DNA of 64,000 nucleotides from Ruminococcus sp. AM36-2AA (lineage in GTDB: Bacteria; Bacillota; Clostridia; Lachnospirales; Lachnospiraceae): positions 1 through 64,000 of the forward strand of contig NZ_QTYB01000002.1 of NCBI RefSeq assembly GCF_003461955.1, read 5' to 3'. Below the pieces are notes generated by a model. It searched no databases. It was not told the DNA's origin and saw only the letters and a list, made by a program, of their open reading frames with translations. Positions 50,410 to 59,372 of this stretch are shown in pieces. Both the position numbers and the translations under genes were made by a program. Every line of letters starts with the position of its first letter. Within the stretch, counting starts at the first letter, position 1.

Positions 50410-51342
50410 TTATTTAATGATGGTTCCTGTTTTCTCACAGTATCCGTCTTTGGCGTGAGCCATATCGGTGATGATGGTACGGCGTCCGGGGCCTTTTTCA
50501 ACGAAGGAAACACCTGCTTCTATCTTCGGAAGCATGGAGCCTGCAGCGAACTGATCGTCTGCAATGTATTTCTTCGCATCTTCTGTGGAGATGGTATCCA
50601 GATAAGATTCCTGATCGGTGTTGTGGTTAAGGCTTACCTTCTCAACACTTGTAAGGATCATCAGAGTATCTGCGTTCAGTTCCTCTGCAAGAAGTCCTGC
50701 TGCACGGTCCTTCTCGATGATAGCACTGGCACCGTTCAGCTGGGTACCCTGCTCAAGAACCGGGATTCCGCCACCGCCTGCTGCGATAACGATCTGCTCT
50801 GCCTGGGAAAGAACCTTCACGGTCTCGATCTCCACGATCTTCTGTGGCTTCGGTGCTGCAAGGATTCTTCTGTACTGTCCTTCCCCTACTTTTGTGACGA
50901 AGTTTCCTTTTTCTTCCTCGGCTTCTGCTTCTTCTGCATTCAGGACACGACCGATGATCTTCTCCGGTTCGGAAAATGCTTCATCATATGGATCAATGAC
51001 AACCTGTGTGAGAATGGTGCTGACAGGTTTATAGATTCCTCTGGAAATAAGTTCCGCACGAATGGCGTTCTGAAGGTCATAGCCGATATAACCCTGGCTC
51101 ATGGCAGAACATACGGACATTGGTGCAAATGTATAATCAGGATGTGCCTTGCCGAATTCATTCATTGCGGTGTGGATCATCCCTACCTGCGGACCGTTGC
51201 TGTGGGAGATTACCACGCGGGTTCCCTCTTCAACTAGGTCTGCGATTGCCTTGGCTGCAAGTCGGGCGGCTGTTTTCTGCTCAGGAAGTGTGGTACCAAG
51301 TGCTCGGTGGCCTAATGCAACTACTACAGTTTTTTCGCTCAT
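50410..51342 (-). CDS. arcC: Carbamate kinase (divergent phosphate-loop sequence)
   Basis: This 310-residue amino-acid-kinase-fold enzyme interconverts carbamoyl phosphate and ADP with carbamate and ATP. Family features include VISHSNGPQVGMIHTAM, MSQGYIGYDLQNAI, PYDEAF, VIAAGGGGIPV and the nucleotide region EKDRAAGLLAEEL. Unusually, the N-terminal ALGGNAL loop of canonical enzymes reads ALGHRALGTTLPEQ. I believe this variant occurs in some Clostridia, but its catalytic effect is unknown. No arcA or arcB is adjacent, so it may act in purine/ureido or ammonia metabolism rather than the arginine deiminase pathway. The start is set by the ATG at 51342 after GAGGTATTTCCT. Confidence 0.87.
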   Translation of the reverse strand: MSEKTVVVALGHRALGTTLPEQKTAARLAAKAIADLVEEGTRVVISHSNGPQVGMIHTAMNEFGKAHPDYTFAPMSVCSAMSQGYIGYDLQNAIRAELISRGIYKPVSTILTQVVIDPYDEAFSEPEKIIGRVLNAEEAEAEEEKGNFVTKVGEGQYRRILAAPKPQKIVEIETVKVLSQAEQIVIAAGGGGIPVLEQGTQLNGASAIIEKDRAAGLLAEELNADTLMILTSVEKVSLNHNTDQESYLDTISTEDAKKYIADDQFAAGSMLPKIEAGVSFVEKGPGRRTIITDMAHAKDGYCEKTGTIIK

Positions 51343-51680
51343 AGGAAATACCTCATTTCTCTTTAAAATTGGTTACTGTTCAATAGTAACGAGTATTATA
51401 TTTTATTATAAAAGACCTATGTTGGAAATGCAATAGAATTTTAGATGAATACGGTTTACAGATAGTTGTCAGGCCGTGAATTTTCAGACAAGGAAAAACC
51501 GCCTGATTCGGTCAGGCGGTTCATTTCCTACTATTTTTTGAGGGGGGAGATAGAGAGTGGTTTTTCATCTATCCAAGACCTATTATATAGAGGAAATATG
51601 TTTAAATTATGTCGGTAATCTAAAAGAAATCGAAAATTTATAAAGAAAGTTTAAACAAACTTTATAATTTTTATATCTGG
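51343..51680. other. Intergenic region with inverted repeats
   Basis: No gene is seen. The arcC promoter region on the minus strand contains a TATAAT-like AT tract and an inverted repeat GTTACT (51372-51377)/AGTAAC (51385-51390). AACCGCCTGA (51497-51506) with TCAGGCGGTT (51512-51521) is a 10-bp stem with a 5-nt loop and a T run only on the minus strand. AAAGTTT-AAAC-AAACTTT (51646-51663) is an AT-rich hairpin just upstream of the next promoter. Confidence 0.55.
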
Positions 51681-51709
51681 TTGCACCTGATTGAGGAATG
51701 TGCTACATT
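51681..51709 (+). promoter_or_regulatory. Promoter of the surface protein gene with ~200-nt leader
   Basis: TTGCAC (51681-51686) and TACATT (51704-51709) are 17 bp apart. The predicted 5' leader of about 200 nt contains a small hairpin ACGGT-TATGC-ACCGT followed by T (about 51800-51818), a weak terminator-like element. No riboswitch class is recognised. Confidence 0.5.
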
Positions 51710-51915
51710 GGAAGAGTCTTAAGTCCGTGTTCTGCGGAATATATTCACGCATCAGTTCGATGCAGAAATCCTATTTTTACTGATAAATATTGTTTTGCCG
51801 ACGGTTATGCACCGTTTTTCCGGGGAGGGATGCCTTTGTCTGTGGAAAAGTAAGCTTCTGTTAAAAGTGAATGTGTAAAAGATAATGCCATAACAGGCAG
51901 AAATGGAGAATTGAA

Positions 51916-53295
51916 ATGAAAAACAGAATATGGAAACAGATAAAGCAGATCACAGTTGCGGCTGCAGTGGCCGGAACTGTGCTGTTTGGAAGTGTTCAAC
52001 CGGGAATGGCTGCGGATTCTGAACTTCAGTCGGGACAGGAATTGTCAGATGACCGGGAAAAGGAGGATGGATATGAGCACATGGAGGAGCTGGCATCCGG
52101 GGAAACAGTATGCAAAGAGAATGAAGCGCCGGAGGAAGAGAGTGAGAGCACACAGGAGAGAACGGAGACCGGAGGAGAAAATGTAGAAAGTGCTGCACTG
52201 CCTTTGGAAGGTGTTGAAGAGGAAGATATGGATATGGAGGAAGATATGTCCGAAGATACGGAAGATGCGGAAGAACCTGAGGAAATGCCGGAAGAAGAAC
52301 CGGAGGAAATTTCGCCTTCTGCGGATGCAGACACAGAAAAAGCAGATATGACACTTTCTCTGACTTCAGAGACGGAAGAAATGAAAGCAGGGAAGACCAT
52401 CCGCTACCGTGTGGACCTTGCTAATACCGGCGATGTGGATCTGATCGATATACAAATGACCAGCAGCTTTTCCTGCCCGAAGATCACACAGCAGTGGGAG
52501 GAGGCTGAGGGACTTGACGGAGAAGGTGCAGATGCAGAGGTGGCAGAGCTGAAAGCCGGCGAGAAGCGGAGTTTTTATATTCTGGCACCGCTTTTAAATG
52601 AACAGGAAAAAGATCTGGAACATAAAGTAGAAGCAGGTGCGAAAGTAAAGGGACGGCCGGAGGAGATGATTTTTCGGAAAGCGCAGATGGTCAGTCCGCT
52701 GCAGCCGCTGAAAGCAGATTTTTCTGTAAAGAAAACAGCGGACAGAGAGACTGCAATGCCAGGAGAAACAGTCACTTATCAGATCTGCATCATCAATACC
52801 GGGGAAAAAACACTTCATTCTGTTGTGGGGACAGAACGTTTTCAGGCAGAGGGGATTGAGGCTCGTTTTGTGGAACAGGAAGGGATTACATTAAACAGTA
52901 CGAAAACCAAAGCTCTGATCGAAAAAATAGCGCCAGGGGAAGCAGTATCCCTTCAGGCAGAGGTGAAGATCCCGGAAAAAACGGTAAATCAGAAGCTTTT
53001 TAACAAGGTAACCGTCACAAGCCAGGAAACCGGTGAGAAACAGATGGAGGCATCCGCCGAGATCACAGTAGAAGGAAACGAGACACCGACACCAGAAGAA
53101 AGCCCTGAGGAAAAGACAGGAGGAGATCCTTCTTCCGGACAGGAAGAAATGGCAAGGGCAGCATCTTCTCATCCACAGACGGGCGACAATACGGAGCCGT
53201 CGCTGTTTGTACTGCTGGCAGTGAGTGCTGGGGTGACGGGGATGGGAGTTCTCTGGCTGCGAAGAAAATATGCCCGGATCTATGGCGGAAAATGA
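51916..53295 (+). CDS. LPXTG-like wall-anchored surface protein with acidic spacer and DUF11-like repeats
   Basis: This 459-residue protein has a signal peptide (about 1-32). A very acidic Glu/Asp-rich spacer (about 35-145) is followed by two immunoglobulin-like DUF11/CARDB-type beta domains: DMTLSLTSETEEMKAGKTIRY (about 150-250) and DFSVKKTADRETAMPGETVTY (about 260-390). A short Pro/Glu/Ser stretch leads to a C-terminal sorting signal SHPQTGDN, then a hydrophobic helix and a basic tail (LRRKYARIYGGK). Sortase should attach it to peptidoglycan. The PQTG variant replaces canonical LPXTG, as is common in gut Clostridia. Its ligand is unknown. Confidence 0.82.
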   Translation: MKNRIWKQIKQITVAAAVAGTVLFGSVQPGMAADSELQSGQELSDDREKEDGYEHMEELASGETVCKENEAPEEESESTQERTETGGENVESAALPLEGVEEEDMDMEEDMSEDTEDAEEPEEMPEEEPEEISPSADADTEKADMTLSLTSETEEMKAGKTIRYRVDLANTGDVDLIDIQMTSSFSCPKITQQWEEAEGLDGEGADAEVAELKAGEKRSFYILAPLLNEQEKDLEHKVEAGAKVKGRPEEMIFRKAQMVSPLQPLKADFSVKKTADRETAMPGETVTYQICIINTGEKTLHSVVGTERFQAEGIEARFVEQEGITLNSTKTKALIEKIAPGEAVSLQAEVKIPEKTVNQKLFNKVTVTSQETGEKQMEASAEITVEGNETPTPEESPEEKTGGDPSSGQEEMARAASSHPQTGDNTEPSLFVLLAVSAGVTGMGVLWLRRKYARIYGGK

Positions 53296-53484
53296 CATTG
53301 CGTGTTCTGGTGAAAACAATAATAAACGGGCTTTTTACAGGGAGTGTCCTGGCGTAAAGAAACGTTGAAAACAGGGGGCAGGTGTGCTATTCTATATGGT
53401 ATGTACACAAAATAAGAACAGTATGCCTTCCCGTATCCTGACTGTCATCTGGCAGCCGGAAAAAGGGAAAATGGAGGAGAAAAA

Positions 53485-54951
53485 ATGAAACTTTTATCCT
53501 TATTAGAACATCTTGAATACAAATGCCTTCAGGGAAATACAGACCAGGAAGTTTCTTCTGTTGTGTATGATTCCCGTAAAGTAGAAGAGGGAAGTCTTTT
53601 TATCTGCATCAGAGGCGCAGTTGTGGATGGCCATAAATTCGTGCCGGATGTTGTGGCAAAAGGTGCAAAAACTCTCATCGTAGAAGAACCGGTGGAAGCT
53701 CCGGCAGATGTAACTGTGATCCAGGTGGAAGATACCCGTTATGCCATGGCGTTTATTTCCGCAGCATGGTTCGGACATCCGGCGAAGAAACTGAAAACGA
53801 TCGGAATCACGGGAACCAAGGGTAAGACAACCACCACTTACATGGTGAAGTCTATCCTTGAAAATGCAGGATATAAGGTTGGCCTGATCGGAACGATCGA
53901 AGCCATTATTGGAGAGAAACATATCCCGGCAGCCAATACAACACCGGAATCGTATATGGTTCAGAAATATTTCCATGATATGGTTGAAGCGGGCTGCGAC
54001 GCGGTAGTTATGGAGGTTTCTTCACAGGGACTGATGCTCCACAGAACCCAGGGATTTGTCTTTGATTTTGGAATTTTCACAAATATTGAGCCAGATCATA
54101 TCGGACCGAATGAACATAAAGATTTCGATGATTATCTTCACTGTAAATCCATGCTTCTGAAACAATGTAAGGTTGGTATCGTAAACCGTGATGATGAACA
54201 TTTTGAACGTATTATCGATGGCCATACCTGTGAGCTTGAGACATACGGATTTTCTGAAAAAGCGGATCTCCGTGCAGAAGATGCGAAACTGGTGGGAAGA
54301 AAAGGATATCTTGGAATTTCCTACCATGTAAAGGGACTTCTTGATTTTCCGGTGGAGATCGATATTCCTGGCAAATTCAGTATTTACAATTCCCTGACAG
54401 CCATCGCCATCTGCCGTCATTTCAAAGTATCTGAAGAGAATATCATCAAAGCGCTGAAAGTAGCCAAGGTGAAAGGTCGTATTGAGATGATCAAGGTATC
54501 CGACGAATTTACGCTGATGATCGATTATGCGCACAATGCCATGGCGCTTGAGAGCCTTCTTGGAACATTGAAGGAATATAACCCGCACAGACTGGTATGC
54601 CTGTTTGGATGTGGGGGAAACCGCTCCAAGCTCCGCCGCTATGAGATGGGTGAGGTTTCCGGCAAGATGGCAGATCTCACGATCATCACTTCTGATAATC
54701 CACGTGATGAAGATCCTCAGGCCATCATCGATGATATCAAGATCGGAATGGCGAAAACCGATGGTAAATATGTAGAGATCCCTGACCGTAAGGAGGCTAT
54801 TGCCTATGCGATCCATCATGGAGAACCGGGAGATATCATTGTCCTCGCAGGAAAAGGACATGAGGATTACCAGGAGATCAAGGGTAAGAAATATCCGATG
54901 GATGAGAGAGTTCTGATCCGGGAAATCCTGGAAGAAGATCGGAAAGCGTAA
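53485..54951 (+). CDS. murE: UDP-N-acetylmuramoyl-tripeptide synthetase, meso-DAP type
   Basis: This 488-residue Mur ligase adds the third amino acid to UDP-MurNAc-L-Ala-D-Glu. The ATP loop is GITGTKGKTTT, substrate contacts include NTTPES and the carbamylated-lysine region DDYLHCKSMLL, and the C-terminal domain has DNPRDEDP, the motif for meso-diaminopimelate recognition instead of lysine. AGGAGAAAAA precedes the ATG. It is followed by priA after 4 bp, so it heads the long downstream operon or is co-transcribed with it. The promoter is not clear. Confidence 0.95.
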   Translation: MKLLSLLEHLEYKCLQGNTDQEVSSVVYDSRKVEEGSLFICIRGAVVDGHKFVPDVVAKGAKTLIVEEPVEAPADVTVIQVEDTRYAMAFISAAWFGHPAKKLKTIGITGTKGKTTTTYMVKSILENAGYKVGLIGTIEAIIGEKHIPAANTTPESYMVQKYFHDMVEAGCDAVVMEVSSQGLMLHRTQGFVFDFGIFTNIEPDHIGPNEHKDFDDYLHCKSMLLKQCKVGIVNRDDEHFERIIDGHTCELETYGFSEKADLRAEDAKLVGRKGYLGISYHVKGLLDFPVEIDIPGKFSIYNSLTAIAICRHFKVSEENIIKALKVAKVKGRIEMIKVSDEFTLMIDYAHNAMALESLLGTLKEYNPHRLVCLFGCGGNRSKLRRYEMGEVSGKMADLTIITSDNPRDEDPQAIIDDIKIGMAKTDGKYVEIPDRKEAIAYAIHHGEPGDIIVLAGKGHEDYQEIKGKKYPMDERVLIREILEEDRKA

Positions 54952-54955
54952 TCGG

Positions 54956-57175
54956 ATGGTCTATGCAGATGTGATCATTGACATTTCTCATGAGAAAGTT
55001 GACCGGGATTTTCAGTACCGCATTCCGGAAGAACTGGAACCGGCCATAAAACCAGGCGTTGTGGTTACTGTACCGTTCGGGAAGGGAAATATACTCCGAA
55101 AGGGTTATGTGATCGGAACTTCTACAGAAGCCAAATATGATGCCTCGAAGACGAAGGAAATCCAGGGAGTGTCCACGGACAGTGAAACAACGGAATCCAG
55201 ACTGATCGCACTTGCGGCATGGATGAAAGAAACGTATGGTTCTACCATGATCCAGGCACTGAAAACAGTACTTCCTGTAAAAGATAAAGTAAGAGCCAAA
55301 GAAAAAAAGCTGATCTTTTTTACCGGGGAGAAAGCGCGTGCACAGAAGCTTCTGGAAGAACTGGAAGGCAGTCGCTTTAAAGCTCGTGAAAGATTTCTGA
55401 GGGCAATTCTGGAGGCAGGAAGTTTGGATTATACCTATGCGTCAAAAGAGCTTGGAGCCAGTATTTCTGTCCTGGATTTTTTTGAAAAAAAGGGCCTTAT
55501 AAAGATTGAAAGTCAGGAAATGTACCGCATTCCGAAAAACAGTGGACTGGTAAAAGAGGACGGGGAACTTTCTCTGAATCAGGAACAGCAGGAAGCCGTT
55601 GCAGAGATTTTTCAGGAATGGCAGAAACCGGAACCGAGACCTGCACTTCTTTTTGGAGTGACCGGAAGCGGAAAGACGCAGGTTTACATGAGGCTGATCC
55701 AGGAAGTACTGGAAGAGGGAAAACAGGCCATTGTGCTGATTCCGGAAATTGCACTTACCTATCAGACAGTCCGGCGTTTTTATGCCATGTTTGGAGATAA
55801 AGTTTCTGTCCTGAATTCCAGACTTTCCCAGGGAGAACGTTATGACCAGTTCAAAAGAGCGAAACGTGGCGAGGTGCAGGTGATGGTGGGACCCAGATCT
55901 GCGCTGTTCACCCCGTTTTCCAATCTGGGACTGATCGTTATCGATGAAGAACATGAACCCACCTATAAAAGTGAAAATACACCAAGGTATCATGCCAGGG
56001 AAACAGCCATTCAGAGAGCAGGCATGGAACATGCCCGTATTGTTCTGGGATCTGCAACACCGTCACTGGAGGCTTACAGTCATGCCTGTGACGGAGAATA
56101 TCTTCTGGTACGATTAAACGCCCGTTATGAAGAACGGCCGCTTCCCCAGGTATCAATTGTTGATTTGCGGGAAGAATTAAAAAAAGGTAACCGTTCCGTG
56201 CTGAGTATGGAACTGAAACAGCAGATGGATCATGCACTTAAGAACAGGGAACAGGTTATGCTGTTTCTGAACCGGCGGGGTTATGCAGGTTTTGTTTCCT
56301 GCAGGGCATGTGGGCACGTGATGAAATGTCCGCACTGTGATGTGTCTTTAAGTGAACATAATGGCAACCGTCTGGTCTGCCATTACTGTGGATATGAAAT
56401 TGCGAAACCAGAATCCTGTCCTTCCTGTGGTTCTCCGCATATCGGTGGATTTAAAGCCGGAACCCAGCAGATCGAGAAAGTCCTGGAAAAAGAATTTCCC
56501 GAAGCCCGTGTCCTTCGAATGGATTTTGATACCACAAGGACAAAAGACAGTTATGAGAAGATCCTGGCAGCTTTTGCCAGACATGAGGCGGACATTCTGG
56601 TGGGAACGCAGATGATCGTTAAAGGACATGATTTCCCGGATGTGACGCTGGTAGGTGTGATCGCTGCAGATCTTTCACTGAACATGGATGATTATCACTG
56701 CGGGGAACGGACATTTCAGCTCCTTACCCAGGCGGTTGGGCGTTCCGGCAGAGGAAATAAGGCGGGGCATGCGGTGATACAGACGTATCAGCCGGAGCAC
56801 TACAGTATTCAGGCAGCAGCCATTCAGGACTATGAGAAATTTTATAAAGAAGAGATGATGTACCGGATGCTTCTGGATTATCCGCCGGCAGCTCATATGA
56901 TGACAGTTTTTGGCGCCTGCCAGGATGAGGAACTTCTCAAAAAAGCCATGTATTATATAGAAGTTTTTATCCGCAGGGTAAGTCCGAAAGAGGAGCTTCA
57001 CATGATCGGCCCTGCGTCTGCATCGGTAGGAAAAGTAAAAGATGTTTACCGCCAGGTGCTCCATCTGAAGCACACAGATATACGTTTTCTCACAGCAGTC
57101 AGAGAAAAGCTGGAGAAATATATAGAGATAAATTCCGGATTCCGGAAGATATATATACAATATGATATGATGTAA
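54956..57175 (+). CDS. priA: Primosomal replication restart helicase PriA
   Basis: This 739-residue superfamily 2 helicase reloads the replisome at stalled forks. An N-terminal DNA-binding part (~1-105) begins YADVIIDISHEKVDRDFQY. The motor has Walker A GVTGSGKTQ, DEEH Walker B, and motifs GSATPSLEA and QAVGRSGRGN. The zinc-binding insert has paired cysteines (CRACG, CPHC, CHYCG, CPSCG, about 447-490). The length is typical. In Firmicutes priA-def-fmt-rsmB-rlmN-prpC-prkC is a conserved string, reproduced here. Confidence 0.96.
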   Translation: MVYADVIIDISHEKVDRDFQYRIPEELEPAIKPGVVVTVPFGKGNILRKGYVIGTSTEAKYDASKTKEIQGVSTDSETTESRLIALAAWMKETYGSTMIQALKTVLPVKDKVRAKEKKLIFFTGEKARAQKLLEELEGSRFKARERFLRAILEAGSLDYTYASKELGASISVLDFFEKKGLIKIESQEMYRIPKNSGLVKEDGELSLNQEQQEAVAEIFQEWQKPEPRPALLFGVTGSGKTQVYMRLIQEVLEEGKQAIVLIPEIALTYQTVRRFYAMFGDKVSVLNSRLSQGERYDQFKRAKRGEVQVMVGPRSALFTPFSNLGLIVIDEEHEPTYKSENTPRYHARETAIQRAGMEHARIVLGSATPSLEAYSHACDGEYLLVRLNARYEERPLPQVSIVDLREELKKGNRSVLSMELKQQMDHALKNREQVMLFLNRRGYAGFVSCRACGHVMKCPHCDVSLSEHNGNRLVCHYCGYEIAKPESCPSCGSPHIGGFKAGTQQIEKVLEKEFPEARVLRMDFDTTRTKDSYEKILAAFARHEADILVGTQMIVKGHDFPDVTLVGVIAADLSLNMDDYHCGERTFQLLTQAVGRSGRGNKAGHAVIQTYQPEHYSIQAAAIQDYEKFYKEEMMYRMLLDYPPAAHMMTVFGACQDEELLKKAMYYIEVFIRRVSPKEELHMIGPASASVGKVKDVYRQVLHLKHTDIRFLTAVREKLEKYIEINSGFRKIYIQYDMM

Positions 57176-57227
57176 CGATTTCATAAAGAAAGGAAATCGC
57201 TGCAGATGAGTTAAAGGAGAAGAAAAA

Positions 57228-57701
57228 ATGGCACTTAGAACAATTCGTGTACAGGGTGATTCTGTACTGACAAAAAAATCCCGCACAGTGGACAAAATGA
57301 CACCAAGGATCGGAGAACTGATTACAGATATGCTGGATACCATGTATGATGCAATGGGCGTAGGCCTTGCGGCACCACAGGTGGGAATCCTGAAACGTAT
57401 TGTTGTAATTGATGTAGGGGAAGGCCCGATTGTCTTGATCAATCCGGAGATCCTTGAGACCAGCGGTGAGCAGACCGGTGATGAGGGATGCTTAAGTGTT
57501 CCTGGAATGGCAGGACAGGTTACACGTCCGAACTACGTGAAAGTAAAAGCACTTGACGTCAACATGGAAGAGCAGATCCTTGAGGGTGAGGGACTTCTTG
57601 CGAGAGCGTTCTGCCATGAGATCGACCATCTTGACGGAAAAATGTATACAGAACTTGTGGAGGGAGAACTTCACAAGGTAACTTATGATGAAGAAGACTA
57701 A
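57228..57701 (+). CDS. def: Peptide deformylase
   Basis: This 157-residue Fe/Zn enzyme removes the formyl group from nascent N-termini. All three motifs are intact: GVGLAAPQVG (about 45-54), EGCLSVPG (about 86-93, Cys metal ligand) and CHEIDHLDG (HExxH, about 128-136). Coupling with fmt, 12 bp downstream, joins formylation and deformylation in one operon. AAAGGAG precedes the ATG. Confidence 0.96.
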   Translation: MALRTIRVQGDSVLTKKSRTVDKMTPRIGELITDMLDTMYDAMGVGLAAPQVGILKRIVVIDVGEGPIVLINPEILETSGEQTGDEGCLSVPGMAGQVTRPNYVKVKALDVNMEEQILEGEGLLARAFCHEIDHLDGKMYTELVEGELHKVTYDEED

Positions 57702-57713
57702 AGGCGGGATAAT

Positions 57714-58658
57714 ATGAAAATTGTTTATATGGGAACTCCGGACTTTGCGGTGGCACCGCTTGCGGCGCTGGTAGAGAACGGATATGAGGTCGAGGCAGTG
57801 ATCACACAGCCGGACAAACCTAAGGGCAGAGGTAAGACCATGATGCCTACCCCTGTAAAAGAAGAAGCACTGAAACATGAGATTCCGGTACTGCAGCCGG
57901 TAAAAGTAAGAGATCCGGAGTTTGTGGAGAAGCTTAAAAGTCTTGCACCGGATATTATCGTTGTAGCGGCATTTGGACAGATCATTCCAAAGAGTATCCT
58001 TGATATGCCGAAATTCGGATGTATCAATATCCATGCATCCCTTCTTCCGAAGTACCGTGGAGCAGCGCCGATCCAACAGGCTGTGATCGACGGAGAAAAA
58101 GAATCCGGCGTTACTATCATGCAGATGGGAACCGGCCTGGATACCGGGGATATGATTTCCAGGATCGTAGTGCCACTTTCAGAGGATGAGACAGGAGGAA
58201 GCCTGTTTGATAAGCTTGCTGTGGCAGGAGCAGAGCTTCTGGTACAGACACTGCCGTCTATTTTTGACGGAACTGCCACCCGCGAAAAACAGCCGGAAGA
58301 AAGCCCGACACCATATGCAGCCATGATCTCCAAAAAAATGGGACTTCTGGATTTTGGAAAAAGTGCAGAAGAACTGGAGCGGCTGGTAAGAGGCCTCAAC
58401 CCGTGGCCGAGTGCTTTTACCTTTATCAATGGAAAAACGCTGAAGGTCTGGAAGGCTTCTGTACTGAAAACGCAGGCCGGGAAAGTACCGGGAACTGTAC
58501 TTGCCGCAGATAAAGAAGGAATTCAGGTAGCCTGCGGACAGAATGTGCTGGTACTTCATGAAGTACAGCTGGAAGGCAAGAAACGGATGGAAGTAGATGC
58601 TTTTCTGCGGGGCTATCAGTTGAAACCAGGAGACATGTTTAAAGATTCCAGGGAGTGA
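57714..58658 (+). CDS. fmt: Methionyl-tRNA formyltransferase
   Basis: This 314-residue enzyme formylates Met-tRNAi using 10-formyl-THF. The N-terminal catalytic domain has MGTPDFAV, the Asn/His motif INIHASLLPKYRGAAP and Asp in GLDTGDM. The C-terminal OB-like domain contains LVRGLNPWPSAFT and reaches the end at normal length. It is preceded by def and followed after 6 bp by a YugP-type protease gene. Confidence 0.96.
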   Translation: MKIVYMGTPDFAVAPLAALVENGYEVEAVITQPDKPKGRGKTMMPTPVKEEALKHEIPVLQPVKVRDPEFVEKLKSLAPDIIVVAAFGQIIPKSILDMPKFGCINIHASLLPKYRGAAPIQQAVIDGEKESGVTIMQMGTGLDTGDMISRIVVPLSEDETGGSLFDKLAVAGAELLVQTLPSIFDGTATREKQPEESPTPYAAMISKKMGLLDFGKSAEELERLVRGLNPWPSAFTFINGKTLKVWKASVLKTQAGKVPGTVLAADKEGIQVACGQNVLVLHEVQLEGKKRMEVDAFLRGYQLKPGDMFKDSRE

Positions 58659-58664
58659 TAAGCG

Positions 58665-59372
58665 ATGTACGGATATGGTTATTATGGCTGGGGGATGGAC
58701 CCCACGGTTCTGCTGCTTGTGATCGGAATGCTGCTTTCTCTGGTTGCATCCGCGAAACTGCACAGTACGTTTGCTGTTTATAAAAAGATTCGGAATCATT
58801 CCGGGATCACTGGCGCGGAAGCTGCACAGAGGATCTTAAGGGCAGCAGGTATCACGGATGTGCAGGTGGTTCCGATCAGGGGAAGCCTGACCGATCACTA
58901 TGATCCAAGAACAAAAACAGTTTCCCTTTCTGAGGATATTTATGGAAGAAATTCACTGGCAGCAGTAGGCGTGGCAGCCCATGAATGCGGACATGCGATC
59001 CAGGATGCCATCAATTATGCGCCTCTGAACATCCGATCTGCCATTGTACCGGCAGCCAATATCGGCTCACAGCTTTCCTGGCCGCTGTTTATTGCGGGAC
59101 TGATCTTTTCCATCCGTCCTCTGGTGACTTTGGGAATTGTTCTGTTTTCACTGGCAGTACTTTTTCAGCTGGTAACTTTGCCGGTTGAGGTCAATGCGTC
59201 TTCCAGAGCGCTGAAAATGCTGGAAAGTACCGGGATTTTGGGTACAGATGAAAAAAAAGGAGCAAGAAAAGTACTGACAGCGGCAGCGCTTACTTATGTG
59301 GCAGCTCTGGCAGCATCGATTTTACAGCTTCTGAGACTGATTATCCTTGCAGGAGGTAGAGATCGTGATTAA
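58665..59372 (+). CDS. yugP: YugP-type zinc metallopeptidase (PF04298)
   Basis: This 235-residue membrane protein has a Gly/Tyr-rich N-terminus, a first hydrophobic segment (about 12-26) and a zinc motif AAHECGHAIQDA (HExxH, about residues 105-116). It ends with two or three further hydrophobic helices (about 140-190 and 205-228). The motifs VEVNASSRAL and DHYDPRTKTVSLSEDIY are typical. The physiological substrates of this widely conserved family are not established. It lies within the fmt-rsmB interval, as in many Clostridia. Confidence 0.88.
   Translation: MYGYGYYGWGMDPTVLLLVIGMLLSLVASAKLHSTFAVYKKIRNHSGITGAEAAQRILRAAGITDVQVVPIRGSLTDHYDPRTKTVSLSEDIYGRNSLAAVGVAAHECGHAIQDAINYAPLNIRSAIVPAANIGSQLSWPLFIAGLIFSIRPLVTLGIVLFSLAVLFQLVTLPVEVNASSRALKMLESTGILGTDEKKGARKVLTAAALTYVAALAASILQLLRLIILAGGRDRD

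Noticed and set aside
51497..51521. Terminator for carbamate kinase
   Set aside because: It lies upstream of arcC, not after its stop; the T run is only on the minus strand and no minus-strand gene precedes it in the window, so its role is left open.
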